From contig JAUPSS010000006.1 of NCBI GenBank assembly GCA_040285825.1, positions 1,116,001 to 1,180,000 of the forward strand: a stretch of DNA of 64,000 bases, given 5' to 3'. The DNA is from Eukaryota sp. TZLM1-RC (lineage: Eukaryota; Metamonada: BaSk clade). This document shows, in pieces, positions 31,617 through 43,319 of this stretch (position 1 is the stretch's first letter; each line of letters begins with the position of its first letter). The translations under genes and the position numbers were made by a program. The notes under the pieces are model-generated. The model was not told where the DNA came from and made no database searches. It worked only from the letters and a program-made list of their open reading frames with translations.

Positions 31617-33487
31617 ATGAATAGATCGGCCGACCCAAAGTGGATTCTCAGATTATCTAATTCTTACTTCGACCACCCCATGTCTGATCAAATCGACAGT
31701 CTCATATCTTCATACACTTTCAGCTGCTCCAGTGGGTTTGCAAAAGAGTGTCTGCCTTATTTTGGCGTTGATGATTTTGTGTCCGATATTTTTTTTACAA
31801 AATTTTAATTTTATTCAAAACCCATATGTGTCCGATATGAACAAGTTTTTTGATGTCTCTGGTGCTGAGTTCTTTGAGTCCGTTTCCAAGAAAGATGAAA
31901 CTAACTGTGCTCTTGTCAACTTTCTGGATGGTCTTCTCGACGATTTGGGTTTCCAAGGACATCTCTATATTCATTCTGGGGATATTACGATGAAGCATAA
32001 GGTGCATCCACTGACTGTTGGTACTTACATTGATCATATGCTCATTCTCCGGTGCCAGGGCAGCTTCTACCTTTTACTACCTATTGTGCAAACAGGGTCA
32101 GTACCAAGGACCAATGTATATGCTGGGCACAGAGGTATGAGACAAATTGCTATCGAATGTGTTAATACCATTGTGGCCAATGCAATAATGTTGGGTCTTC
32201 CAATTGACAAACCAATGTATGGGTTAGTGTTTTACTATGAAGATACCATCAGTGACTCATATGTGGAAGTGATTCGTATTCAAAAGAACTTGCTTGATAG
32301 AACCCTATTTGATATATGGAAATCACCTCAACTATTGTGGAATTGTTCTGCCCCAAACCCAACCCATGGTTTTCCTGCTACAGAAATGACCTACCAATGG
32401 ATGTCTTGTCTGTGGGTGCTGTGAAGGAACGTGGTCAAGCTATTGAAATTGCTCTTCAAAAACAAGACGTAAAAGATTACCCGTTGACTCTTTCATATTT
32501 TGCGGTTTTCAAGGGGTATGATTTTCTACCAATATCTGTCCCGGGAGATTTGAATGAATGGGTTGTCGTCAATGCTACACCAAAGAAAGCTACCGTTGTT
32601 AAACTAGATGAAAGCAACAACCCTTTGCAGTTTGGTTGTTTTTACTTAGATTTTCCCTCTGCATTTTGTGGACAACGTGCCTTAATTCCACATCCACGAG
32701 GAAAAGGTCCCCAATGGCAGTTGGAAAATCATGGTCTGTTTGCAGTATCCAATCCTGGAGGAAGCAATATATTGCACTTTGATTCAACTCCAGGCAGTAG
32801 TGTCATAAAATTTGATCAGTTTGTCCTGTTGGCTCTTGAGGAGATTCTCAATGTGCAACAATATGATCCAAATGACCCTGGTTTGGTGAAAATGATTCAC
32901 GGTGATCCTAATGTTTTAATGAAGTTGGTGGATTTCAATCACTGTGCTTGATAGACTTTGAGTTTTCAAGCACAAAGCGCAGGTCTAATACTCCAGTGTT
33001 TGCTACCAATCCCAGGGCTGATCACCCTTAAGTTCCTCCACCATTGCGACACCAGAGGGGCATATTACCTGTACATTCCCTGCCTTCAGATGATTTTTAT
33101 ATGTTCCTTTTTTCCCTTCTCGCTGAATTAGTAGTGCCACTTGAACTTCAAATCTTCACTAGGAAAAGTTTTGGTTATGATGATTTCTTACCGGTAATTA
33201 CCGCCTTGTCAGAACGCCTTCCTGATCATCAACAAGATCTGTTTGTGGATCTCCTAACTCCAATTGTTCCTACCCCTCCTTCTGATCATGAGGCTTGCAG
33301 ATATAGATGTAAGGATTTAAGTGTTTTAATAGACTATGAAGAAACATACTATAAAAGAATCCGAGATCATTGTGAAACAATTCAATCTGGGGATTTTGCT
33401 AAGTTGGAGTTTTATGGACATCCATCAAGAGTTTTCGTTCTCAAAAGAGACATGGGTTCTCGAACTGTAGTAAAATCTATTACTTAG
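31617..33487 (+). pseudogene. Protein-kinase-like gene, broken by a retroelement tail and other lesions
   Basis: Frames 31617-31808, 31732-32424, 32316-32951 and 33044-33487 line up as one protein. The C-terminal half has kinase-like (aminoglycoside/choline-kinase or FunK1-type) catalytic blocks: MIHGDPNVLMK (HxD loop with N) near 32894 and LIDFEFS near 32948 (DFG equivalent). I do not recognise the N-terminal ~300 residues. Breaks are: a 37-bp insertion at 31790 (plus TSD, net +49, frameshift); a frame change near 32337-32383, possibly a 47-nt GT-AG intron; a one-base shift near 32940; and an in-frame TAA near 33022. The short intron might be real, but the other three suggest a dead gene. 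Confidence 0.65.
31790..31826 (-). mobile_element. 37-bp retroelement 3'-tail insertion with 12-bp TSD
   Basis: Reverse complement reads gggttttgaataaaattaaa.. plus A7, the family A 3' UTR and tail with no coding bases. It is flanked by tgtgtccgatat at 31778-31789 and 31827-31838. The reading frame on the left (..DDFVSDI) and on the right (VSDMNKFF..) join if the insert and one repeat are removed. Confidence 0.9.
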
Positions 33488-34363
33488 ACTTGGTACCAAC
33501 AATTAATTCCACATTTTCCCAACTACATCAAGTTATGTGACTATTTCAATTAGGATATTCAATTTTGAGCACAAACATAATATCTTTAACTCACATTGGA
33601 CTTTTTATTTAACCTAGACTAAAAATTATTTAATAATAAAAAACTGATGTTAGTAATTCAGTGAATGATCTAGCACAATTTTCCAAGCGAGAAACCATTA
33701 AGAATAAAATGATTGTTCGTTTGATCGAATAATTCGTCTTTTGTGTTTTGTTCGTTTTGGTTTAGTGTATCTGGAAATGTTTTCAACAATCAAATAACAT
33801 ACACATTAAATTATTGAGCATAGTTGTTGATATATGAATTAATAATCAACCTTCCACATCATGGAGATGTAGTGTATTGGAACTCTCTAACTTGTTTAAT
33901 AGAGTGTTAGCCACTAAGAACACTTAAAATATAAAGATTGATTTCTGTCCTGGGCAATATTAATATCGTACATAAATCAATATTTAATTCTTAATCAAAA
34001 AACGAAAATCGTGAATTTACATCTAAAGCTCTTCGGCTTCGAACCCTTATCCAACATTGCAAAAGTGGATTCCTAAGATTCAGCAAAACGGCCAACAGAA
34101 GAGAACGGATCAGAAAATAATTTTAACAATATTTTAAATCGAATCGATTCTATCATTACGATTCCATATTGCCAATCCGTTCGAATCCGTTAGGACCTCT
34201 TTTGTTTTGTTTGGCCATTCTGATGGTCTATGGCTAGGGATATGTGAAATAGCTGTGTAAATGTAAAGAGACTTATTACGGAGAGGAATTGTATTCTCTC
34301 TTCTGGTACTAATAGGCGCAAACTAATAAACTATAATACTAAAGCTATTAATACTATTCAAGA
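33488..34363. other. Non-coding, 0.88 kb
   Basis: AT-rich. A ~40-bp stretch near 34189-34230 reads NPLGPLLFCLAI, the RT motif B of RLE elements, a scrap of an unidentified copy. No other structure is seen. The LTR of the decayed gypsy element to the right could lie here, but I cannot match it to a partner. Confidence 0.45.
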
Positions 34364-37105
34364 CTAACACTGCCTTTTTCTCTCTTTCGAGCGACGAGCC
34401 CTGGAAGCTCTAGTCACAGGAAATGAACTACTAGTTTTGGGACGCTTCTTGGGAAGAGCGGATTTAGTACGGCTACGTGCTTTAGAAGTCTTGATGAAGT
34501 CTTTATACACGGCAGTATTTTGGACTGTAGATATATGTTCAGTCATGATCTCTCTTTCCTGGCCATTTCACTTGGCAAAAGTAACCATTCCTGACTGAGA
34601 ATCTTTTCTATGATACGTTCTTCGACATCACCTGCAGCAACCCATGAGTGGAACTCATCGTTCGCAGGAAGGCTGGACTGCCAGGGTGCTAGATGTTTGA
34701 CGCTAGCTTGGACGATCGTATCGGCACAGAAGTTCATGATATTCACAGACGAATTAGAAACAATTTCGGTAATCAGAAAGGGTCCTAAATAATCTCCATG
34801 TAGCTTAGCAGAAAAGGTTAGAGACTCGTAATGCCAATTGGCCAACTTCAAAGGGATTTGGAGTTGAAGATCTAGTTAGCATGAAAGCCTTGGAAGCTTG
34901 ATGGTGTGCTGCCTTTTCCTGTTTTTCTTTCAACCTACGAAATTTAGATTGAATTATTTGAATAAATGTTGACTCAGACGTCGAGCTTTCAATGATTTCA
35001 AGTATTTTACCAGGGTCTGATCTAGGAAACACATCTCAGCAAAAGATCACTTGGTATGAAGTGTGGTTAGTTATTGAACTCTTGGAAGACTTGATCAATA
35101 ATTGCACATAAGGCAATATTCAGACCACACATTGTAGGCATTGAAATCTACGCGCAACTTCCTTAGGTTTTGCAGGATGTCTCTGTGTCGGCGCTCTACC
35201 AAAGCCGTTGGGACTGGGAAAACCTAGGAAATGACTTTGACACCTCTATGCCCACAAATTTGCTTAGTTCGTCAAAGACAGCTTGGAAAATTCGGGTATA
35301 TTATCACTGTGGATTTGGAACGGAATGCCAAAGATGGCACAGACTTTCCAAATTAATACATCTGCGGTAAGATTAGCATTTTTTTAAGGGTAAGATGATC
35401 GTGAACCTGATACGAACAAATACAAGGATGTATTTGTAGCCTTCTTGATCTTCTGGGAGAAGACCAAAAACGTCGGCGTTCACGTCAAAAGGTCTGTCAA
35501 CCCACAATGAACCGGTTGGAAGAACGTGCAGTGTGGGAACTGGTTTTGTTTTCTGACAGGAGGGGCATTCTTGAACATGCTTGTTCATGTCAATGAGCAT
35601 GTTAGGCCACCAGTACTCTTTGCAGCAGTCCGTGCAACAAGTTAAAGGTGTCCTTCATAAGTGATTTGGGAATCACGATCTTGTTGTTGTGCGTCATATA
35701 TAAATTAAGCTTATTATTATGCACACAATAGGTTAAGCTTATATAGGTTTTGTTGTTGTGCGTTATATATAAATCAAGATTTTTATTATGCACACAATTG
35801 TTAAAAGAGGGGTCTTTGGAAGCTATTACAAGCTTCAGTTCGGACCTAATCCTACAAAGCAACGGCTCGAACATAGATAGGTCGTTGCAACGTTGTTCTT
35901 TTATGACCATGATAAATCAATAAAATCGAAATAAATCAGCTTATATAAATATAAAACTAAAACTATGAACAAATAACTAAATAACTATAAATACTAAGAA
36001 CTAAATACTAAATTCTAATGTTTTCTATTGTCTACAATTATCTTTGTAGTGATTTGAAGTCACACAAACACTGGTGTTACATTCTTAAGATCGACAATTG
36101 ATGTAATATGATTTTTTCACAATAAATAGTGGTAGTATAAGGTAAAAAAGCAATAACTGAAAAAGGCCTAGTTTCAAGATCTGTGTGTTTGAAAACTTTG
36201 TTGTGTATGTTTAGTCGCTACATGAAGACGCTCTGCTACTTCCCTTTTTCGTAAACGAAAAATGTGGTAGTGTCGTTTAGTAAAGATATCATGGAATCGA
36301 AGAATGTAGTCGATGTTGATCATGCAGAGTCTATGTTGGATCAAAACAACAGTAAACGAAGTAAGAAATTTCAAAAATACTGAAGGCGGCGTTTTTTGTT
36401 GTTGTTCAAGTACTGCCTTTGGGACTAAAAACATCAGAGGAGCAACGACCGTAGCTTTGCCATTGTAGTACAATAATAGTGTAAATAGAGTCTCTACTCG
36501 CAACCTCGTATTTGGTCGACTTTTCTCGTGTTTCGCTTTGTAAGAAAGGGAGCTGCTCGAATGGATAAAAGTCCATTGATTCGAGGTAAGGTTCCGCGTT
36601 CTTGTTAAAAGTTTGTAGAATCCATCACTGGAGTCGTCTTCTCCTTCCATTTTATCTAATTGAGATTGAAGTTCTTCATACTCTCCTAGACTTTCCTGGT
36701 GGGGATGACGTGTCTCAGGTGGGTTTTCAATCTGTTACCTTTGCGACAGATTCTATATTTGGGAGGGGAGAGGGAGCTGGGTCCGTTCTCGTTACCTCCG
36801 CGGACAATTCCTTTCTTTCGAGGGGAGAGGGAACCGCGTCCGTTCTCGTAAACCTCTACAGAGGAACCTTTTTCCTTGAAGGGAGATGGAGCCGGGTCCG
36901 TTCTCGTAACCTCCTTTATAAATGAAGAAGGAGGAATTTTGTCTGTTCTTACATCTTTAACTGTTGGGGAGGAGGAGGTGGGATCCGTGTCCGTTACCTT
37001 GTTATCCTCTTTATCATGTGTTTGTATATGTGGTGCTGGTTCTTGTAGCTGCATGTAAGATGAGGAAGTGGAGTCAGAGATATCTTGCTCAAAGATGTCT
37101 GACAT
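34364..37105 (-). mobile_element. Decayed Ty3/gypsy element, deleted internally
   Basis: Minus-strand pieces in polyprotein order. Gag-like acidic/serine-rich ORFs come first (37105-36686, 36650-36174), then the linker before the integrase (35910-35602). Next is the integrase zinc/core start (35600-35373: CPSCQKTKPVP, TGSLWVDRPF), then the integrase core end and C-terminus (35032-34805: SDPGKILEIIES; 34851-34543: LHGDYLGPFLITEIV). A chromo-like stretch (ERIIEKILSQ) and a basic tail (34546-34364) close it. Each matches the element at 51.7-57.8 kb at low identity. Protease, RT and RNase H are missing. No LTRs recognised. Confidence 0.75.
35681..35799 (+). repeat. Imperfect ~50-bp direct repeat, period 69 bp
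   Basis: ttgttgttgtgcg..atgcacacaat at 35681-35729 and again at 35750-35798. The period is 23 codons, so it keeps the minus-strand frame 35910-35602 (MTHNNK.. repeated) open. Confidence 0.8.
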
Positions 37106-37369
37106 GCTGTAAAGGTTTCTGGTTGGTGATAACTAGTAAATTGCTGGAGCTATTAGCGGTATACCTTGACTTCAAAATGGCCAATAATTATTGTTGCCTA
37201 AAGTCTATTGTAGTAAAGAAAAGTCAATGAGATAAAAGTTGATTAATTTTTTAATTACATTATAAAAGCCTTGGGGCGCCAACAAACCATGCTTATCTTA
37301 GTCCACATTATGGCGGTTTAGGTTGAACGAAGGCTTCTATGCTTACCTCGTGTGCTTTTGTTTGTGGAT

Positions 37370-38668
37370 GCAGAAATGCAATCTCTGAGTTTTCCGAAAG
37401 ATTTGCAAATTGGGAAGATTTATTGATGACAACGCAAAGTTCCACTGTTTTTTGCATTAAATGAAGCAATTTCAGAAATTGATGTAGAAAAATGGGGTCG
37501 ATGTTTTCCCCAATCGTTCAATGGCAACATTCCAGAAAAGAATGTTTTAAATTTGAAGTACACTCTTCGAACATTCAATCGAATTAGAGAAGCTTTGGCT
37601 AGACAGCAAGCAAATCAAGATTTTGTAGAGGAAATCTTGGTTTAATGATAGTCGTCCCATTAGTTATGATTTAATTTAATCAACTGTGCAAATTCAATAA
37701 ATTGAGTTTATAACATTACAGAAACGATTGACTGGAATGTATGAAAATGATCTTTATAAACATATATGCAGCTCGGCTATTTTAAATCGAGATCTTCACT
37801 CATTGTTATTGGAAAAGGGTGTTTGTGAAAACAAGTCATCAGATTCTTCACTTTTTGTAACCATTGTACCACAAAGATTTGGATTGTGTGCCACTAATGA
37901 AGCATTTGTAGCAAAAATGAAATTATATTTGAATATCCCCATTAATCAATTATTATCGAAAGAAAAATGTATTTGTTCGAATTCACCTCAACTCACTTGG
38001 CGCCATGCTCTGAATTGTTCTAAATTGATAACTTATCGTTCTTCATTACATGATGCTGTTAGAGACACTGTTTTCAATATGCCACAAGCTGCAAGAATAT
38101 CGTGTATCAAAGAGCCCCTGTTGGAAACACTTTCTCTGCATAATTTTGGTTCTGATGATAGAGGTGATGTATACTGTGATTGGATTGATAATTCTCAAGC
38201 TATTGTTGACTTTGTCTCATGTAATGTGGCAAACGATACTTTGGTTCACAGAAGAAAACTTAATCCGGTGGCTGCTCTGGATTTTAAAGCAAAAGAAAAA
38301 CATAGAAAATATGATAAAGATATTGAAGAGGCTAATGTCGATAGAAATACACAGCTGGTTTTTATTACTTTCCCATTTTCGATAAATGGAAGATTATCAG
38401 TTGAAGCAGAAACTTTTTTGAATGACTTCCAAAAAATGGTGCAAGAAAAAACAATGAAAAGACTTGATATTTTTTGATGGCGTTCACGGATTCAATTTGC
38501 CATTATTAATAGATTACCACGGTTTTTCAATCGAATAAGAGAAGTTTTAGCTAGACAGCAAGCAGATCAAGATTTTGTAGAGGAAATCTTTGTTCAATGA
38601 TAGTCGTGCCATTAGTTATGATTTAATTTAATTAAGTTTGCATCCTCAATAAATATATAATAATATTA
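37370..38668 (+). mobile_element. Family C retrotransposon, 1.3 kb, with a C-in-C insertion
   Basis: 5'-truncated copy from NAISEFSERFANW through VEKWGRCFPQSF. It is then interrupted (37576-37711) and resumes KRLTGMYENDLYK (frame 37728-38477). The knuckle is CxCx9Hx3C (CICSNSPQLTWRHALNC), followed by LHDAVRDTVFNM and the endonuclease (DDRGDVYCDWIDNSQAIVDFVSCNV). A TGA at 38475-38477 cuts the C-terminus (..RLDIF), which continues as WRSRIQFAIINRLPRFFNRI.., ending ..FVEEIFVQ. The 3' UTR ends ..ataaatatataataat without a long A-run. Confidence 0.85.
37576..37711 (+). mobile_element. 136-bp family C 3'-end insertion into C
   Basis: C-terminal codons (NRIREALARQQANQDFVEEI) and 3' UTR. It is flanked by aacatt at 37570-37575 and 37712-37717. 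Removing it and one repeat joins ..KYTLRT to LQKRLTG in frame. Confidence 0.8.
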
Positions 38669-38699
38669 CCAATAAACAGAAAATTCCTTCAGTCCACTT

Positions 38700-39720
38700 C
38701 TATTCAGCTACAGTAAAATGCCCATGGTATGCCGACCTTACTTAAAGAACGGAACAGAGAAAAACACGAGAACACAAAATATATTTGCCATTGAAATTTT
38801 GCTTGTTAGAAAAATCACCAATTTCGTACATTTAGTAATTGTGTTGTTTTTGCTAGCAAGAAGAATTATATTGAGAAGAATAATATTGACATCTAATTTA
38901 ATGAAATTTTCGATGGAAGAACTGTACAGATCAATCGCCATAACATCTGAAACGGTAGGGCTTCCATTTAAGCCGGCAACAACAAAATTACCTCTTGTCA
39001 GACCCATAGAAGCTCTGATGTAGCATGTACTATCAATATTGGGTCATTGAAAATTTATTTTGATAGCAAAGGCTCTAAAAAGGAATCTACTCGATAAGAT
39101 TTGCACATTAGATAAATTGATTTCTGGCATTATTATGTACTTTTAAATGTAATAAAATGTTTACAGTTCAAAAGTTGATTAAACAAAAGCGGTTTACCAC
39201 ATTTACATGTTGAATCATTGGGCAAATTGTTAGGCCATAGGAAACAACGAACACGGGTTTAAAAGCGTGATTTTCAGTTTTGGCGAAGCCAAGTCTTACT
39301 TCATAATCCAAGCTTTCAAAAACTTTAACCAGATGGTGCTGATGCATTTTCAGGCAAAAACGTTGATTTGGGACTGAACGGTTGGAATTTCTGGAACATG
39401 CTGAGGACAACTCTGAATACAACTATCACTGAGCAAATTATTTAATGCAACTTGAGGTTGTTTTAAGTGAACATTTGATTCATATTGATCAGATGAACAT
39501 CATAAGGGAATGGAAAAACCAAAAACAAAGTGTTCCAATTCTAAGCATGCTACTATACACAAAAAAGATGATCTATTGAAGCCAAATCCAACTAAATCAG
39601 CAGAACAAAATAAATATTTGTCAATCAACGATTCAACAACTTCCATCAAAAATAAGATTTTAAGCCGAAGTGATTTGAAAACTACAAAAAAATGCAAGAT
39701 ATCCTAGAGACCGTTTATGT
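38700..39720 (-). mobile_element. Family F (A-like) decayed copy
   Basis: Minus-strand remains: thumb end (DKYLFCSADLVGFGFNRSSF, ~39600), SVPNQRF..LVKVFESLDYEVRLGFAK (39422-39280), a degraded knuckle and an endonuclease-like stretch (LTRGNFVVAGLNGSP..SDVMAIDL, ~39005-38925). Many stops. Related to A but clearly separate; the copy at 48570 may be the same family. Confidence 0.65.
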
Positions 39721-39918
39721 GATTGTGGGCAAAAAGTTTTCAAACCGTTTCTGAAAAAGCGTCCCGTTTATAGAAGAGGTAATAAATGGATTTTTCCTAA
39801 TTTTGAAATTGAGCCTTTGTCACGTGACATTCCAACAGATTTAATTGAAATAAGTCCTTGTGTATTTGTCAACCAAAACTTTAAATTAATACCAAATCTT
39901 TTACCCTTTTTTCGTTAA
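39697..39918 (+). other. Open frame fragment without a start, unrecognised
   Basis: An uninterrupted stretch of ~70 codons to TAA at 39916-39918, with CDCGQ near the start and a basic KPFLKKRPVYRRG. No ATG at its beginning. It might be the N-terminal zinc-binding part of a retroelement or a gene end. I do not recognise it. Confidence 0.3.
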
Positions 39919-40522
39919 GTAACTTGCAAAACAAGTTGCTTATTTTCCACAGTGTCCTTGATTTTGCAATATTATTTTTTTTGTTTGAACTTGATGGTTA
40001 ATTTTCTTCTTAGAATGGGTTATCAGTATAAGGTCTACATTAAGTTTCAGGCCTTGAAAACATGTCCATGATACTAAAAAGTTGATAACATTTAAGTTTG
40101 AGACTTCGACTAGGTGGTGAAAATCAGCTCTTCAAGAAAATTTTTTGGTTTCACACTAGTCTTAGCTATTTTTGTGATGATAAGTTCAAGAGTATTTTTT
40201 GACAGAGTGGCACCTTTTTGCTTTCACGAATGAAAAAAAAACGCGTTTTTTGTTCATTTGGTGTACCATTTCTTAAACGAAATTCTCGTTACTCTGATAC
40301 CACCATACTTTTTCTTCTTCTGTATAGAATTTCATCCAAAGTGAGGATAGTCATTTGAAAAAAAAACACAGTTCTGACGAAAAAACGCATTTTCATTGGG
40401 GGTGCAACTCTGTTCTTTGATAATTCACATCCAACTCATTTTTGTTTTGGAAAATTGGTTCATTGAATCCTCACCATTTCAACCCTTGAATAGACGCATT
40501 TGCTACCATCTAAACATCAACC
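39919..40522. promoter_or_regulatory. Upstream region of TMF-like gene, with ACGCGT palindrome
   Basis: 604 bp without a gene. At 40236-40251 lies a perfect 16-bp palindrome of A6, CGCG, T6 containing ACGCGT. At ~40379 a related aaaaaacgcatttt follows. ACGCGT is the MluI cell-cycle box in yeasts; any such role here is a guess. Confidence 0.3.
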
Positions 40523-41824
40523 ATGTCTATGTTTGGTAGGTTCAGGAACGCTGCAGATTATGTCCAGCAAAAGATGCGTGACATTGATAAAACCTTTGAG
40601 ACAGCACTTCAAAACACAGGTGATATGGATGACCATGACCCTTTACAGACACCTCACTCTACTTCCCCTCCATCTTCTCCATCCACACCCTCTGCCTCTT
40701 CCCCGACACCTGTTGAACCTGTGCAGAACTCTGATGTCCACAACACTGCACCTGTCGAACCCGTTGAAACCTCACCAACCATAGAGTCATTAACACAGGA
40801 GAATGCTGAACTTAAGAAAACTATCAACAAACTCTCACATTATAAGGAACTGGTTTCGTCATCATGGACAGAATTAGAAGCTATCAAATCTGAATTCACG
40901 AGGCGGCTTGGATCTGAGCAACGGACTATTACTCAGCTACGGAAGAAAGTCAACGAACTTCAAGCGGAAATAGCTCAAAAAGATGAGATTTTGACCACTG
41001 CTGAGTCATCACTTGAATCAATGGTACCTAAATCAGATTTGAGGGAACTAGAGCGGTTGTACAAAGAACTACTAGAACAAGAGGGTCATTTACAACAGAA
41101 AGTCTCCGATTTGGAGAAGGTCAATAAAGATTTGGTCAATGAAAGTCAAGATTTGACACATAGACTTGCCGAAATGAGGTCAAAAAGGGTCAAAAGTGAG
41201 GGCCAAAATTCAGACAATAATAGTGTGATTAGGGGAATGGTGAGATCAGCAATGTCGAAAATGGAAAGTGACCTGCACTCAGTTCAAAATCAATGGGAGA
41301 CTAAGCTTGACCGTCTGAAAAATAGAATAAATGATGCTCAAATTTTGGTTACAAAATCAATATCGACTGTCAAAAGTACACAATCAAATCAATCAATCAA
41401 AATGATTGACACTCAAGACCAATCAACACAAATTGATTATGCAAGAACGCCATCTATTTCATGTCATCAATCGGTTCAATGTTCAAAAGTTTTGTTCTCG
41501 ACCCAAGTTAATACTGAGTTCTCGATTGATCAAAAATTTAAATCTAATTCAAATTTTGGATCAATAGAACTGGTTTTACTAAAAGATAGAGTTGCTGAGC
41601 TGACCGCTGAAAATTTGGAATTGCAAAGAAAAGTCAGTGAAACTCAAGCTAAATTTGAACCTCCAGATGATTTGCTTCTGAAATACGAAATTACTTTAGA
41701 CTTATTAGGGCAAAAATCAGAGGAGCTGGACCTTATAACTACTGAATATGAGGAAAACAAAAAGTTGTATCAACAACAAATAGCTAATTTGGCCGAATTG
41801 TTGGTAGAAAAACAGGAGAAATAG
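40523..41824 (+). CDS. TMF-like golgin (TATA element modulatory factor family)
   Basis: 433 residues, ATG 40523, TAG stop, one exon. The N-terminus (MSMFGRFRNAADYVQQKMRDI) is an amphipathic lead resembling that of TMF1. Residues ~40-90 are Pro/Ser/Thr-rich, and ~90-240 and 345-430 are heptad-rich coiled coil. The last ~85 residues fit the TMF C-terminal domain: ELTAENLELQRKV, then LLLKYEITLDLLGQKSEELD, then YEENKKLYQQQIANLAELL (the 'YE..L.LLGEK.EE...L..D....K..Y..QI..L' pattern). In animals and plants this domain binds Rab6-type GTPases on the Golgi. Much shorter than human TMF1 (~1,090 residues). Confidence 0.72.
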   Translation: MSMFGRFRNAADYVQQKMRDIDKTFETALQNTGDMDDHDPLQTPHSTSPPSSPSTPSASSPTPVEPVQNSDVHNTAPVEPVETSPTIESLTQENAELKKTINKLSHYKELVSSSWTELEAIKSEFTRRLGSEQRTITQLRKKVNELQAEIAQKDEILTTAESSLESMVPKSDLRELERLYKELLEQEGHLQQKVSDLEKVNKDLVNESQDLTHRLAEMRSKRVKSEGQNSDNNSVIRGMVRSAMSKMESDLHSVQNQWETKLDRLKNRINDAQILVTKSISTVKSTQSNQSIKMIDTQDQSTQIDYARTPSISCHQSVQCSKVLFSTQVNTEFSIDQKFKSNSNFGSIELVLLKDRVAELTAENLELQRKVSETQAKFEPPDDLLLKYEITLDLLGQKSEELDLITTEYEENKKLYQQQIANLAELLVEKQEK

Positions 41825-42992
41825 AAAAAAATTGGAATTTTGTTTAATCTTTGGAGTAAATATTGAGATTTACTATCTGATCTGGTCGTTGGAAATGATA
41901 TTAAAGTTCATTTTATTGAATTATCTGATTGAATTTAATTTCTTTGTCAAATAAAGTGTTTATTTGTTGGCAAAAATTAGTTTTCATTTCAAATTTAACA
42001 AATACCCAATGTTTTATATCGAAAGTAATTAAGCACATTACTTCCTGACCCTAAATGTAATAGTAAAGTACTAGTTTATACTGTTGTTGGAATGATAACA
42101 ATAAGGCTTATATAAATTTATTTAAATTTATGTTTATCACAAGAAAAATCTTTCGGTTCTGAAATATGATGTTTAATTTGAGATCAGGACATGTTTAACA
42201 CAACAGGAAATGAAATAAACAGACAGAAATGAACAAAAAGTAATTGTTGTGTTCTGAAGCATCAGTAATTTCTTTTTCTCACCATATTTTAGGAAAATTG
42301 TTACTGAAATTGTTTTGCAAAAAGTATGTCATAGAATACAAAACTATTAGTACTTGGAAAGTGATTGTGAAAGGGGCTAGTGATGATTGAGAGTCTGGGA
42401 ACTGAATATAAAATGCAATTAAAGACACTCAGGTAAAAATCTACAGATAGCAGCTAGTTGTTGCTTGACCACCACTGAACTGATTTTCCACTGAAAGAAC
42501 GATATCTCTTGTAATTCTTTTGGCATGGAGGTCTTTATACTATATGTAACAATTCTTTCTTGTCAGCGGATCGCTCCCTTTTGCACAATGTTGTTGGATG
42601 TTTCAAATGTAGGTTGTAGCATTTGAACATCGCTTTCCTGGTTTACATCTTATAAACAACACCCATGACTTTATTTAAAACACCCATCCCCAAACCGCAC
42701 ACAAACGCATCAACAATTCGGCAAGATTTTGCAACACAATGATTACCAACTAACAATAACAATTTCGTGCCACAATAATTTCGATAATGATTTACCCTTG
42801 ATGTTTCTTCTTCAAGAAGTCGATTTTCTCTGATCACCAAATTTTGTTTTTGGAAACAAGGATCAGAGCCATGATGTAAGAATCGGGCGCCTCTTATTTG
42901 AGCGATTCATCTCTGACGGCCCAAATCGCACAACATTTCAGGAAACAAGGGGTAAATATACTTACAATGAAAGCAAACAAATAAAACACATG
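41825..42992. other. Non-coding, 1.2 kb
   Basis: AT-rich sequence between the TMF-like gene and tRNA-Ile. No coding frame, repeat or element motif is supported. Confidence 0.5.
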
Positions 42993-42996
42993 AAAA
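42993..42996 (-). terminator. Pol III T4 terminator of tRNA-Ile
   Basis: TTTT on the minus strand two bases past the tRNA 3' end. Confidence 0.7.
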
Positions 42997-42998
42997 TA

Positions 42999-43072
42999 TG
43001 CTCACTACAGGGATCGAACCTGTGACCTTCGCGTTATTAGCACGACGCTCTAACCAACTGAGCTAAGAGAGC
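42999..43072 (-). tRNA. tRNA-Ile (anticodon AAU)
   Basis: 74 nt, no intron. Acceptor GCTCTCT pairs with AGTGAGC except for one T-T mismatch at pair 5-68. D arm TAGCTCAGTTGGTTAGAGC (box A). Anticodon stem TCGTG/CGCGA with loop CTAATAA, so anticodon AAT (read as IAU). T arm ACAGG-TTCGATC-CCTGT (box B). Discriminator A; CCA not encoded. Confidence 0.96.
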
Positions 43073-43319
43073 AGATGCATGTTGTTAGTGGTGTCTCTTA
43101 CATCACTCCAACCTTTATGTTATAAGACAAAACAGTTTTGCTCGCATCTGTTCATTTTGCCCGTCGATTGGTTGCTGCAGTGTTATTACTGCCTTAAATC
43201 AGAAATTGACAGGATTTGTTGTGTGAACAAAACAATTACTGTTCACAATGTTAAAGGGTACGGAAACGTAGCCCGAACATCGAAGCCCCCTTCCCAATTT
43301 TATTTTTTCTAATGTTTTA

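Noticed and set aside
36602-37230. Plus-strand frames with GEGAGSVLV repeats
   Set aside because: They are antisense to the gag-like minus-strand frame 37105-36686, which fits the decayed gypsy element.
42643-42840. Small minus-strand frame upstream of tRNA-Ile
   Set aside because: Short, no family resemblance, no supporting context.
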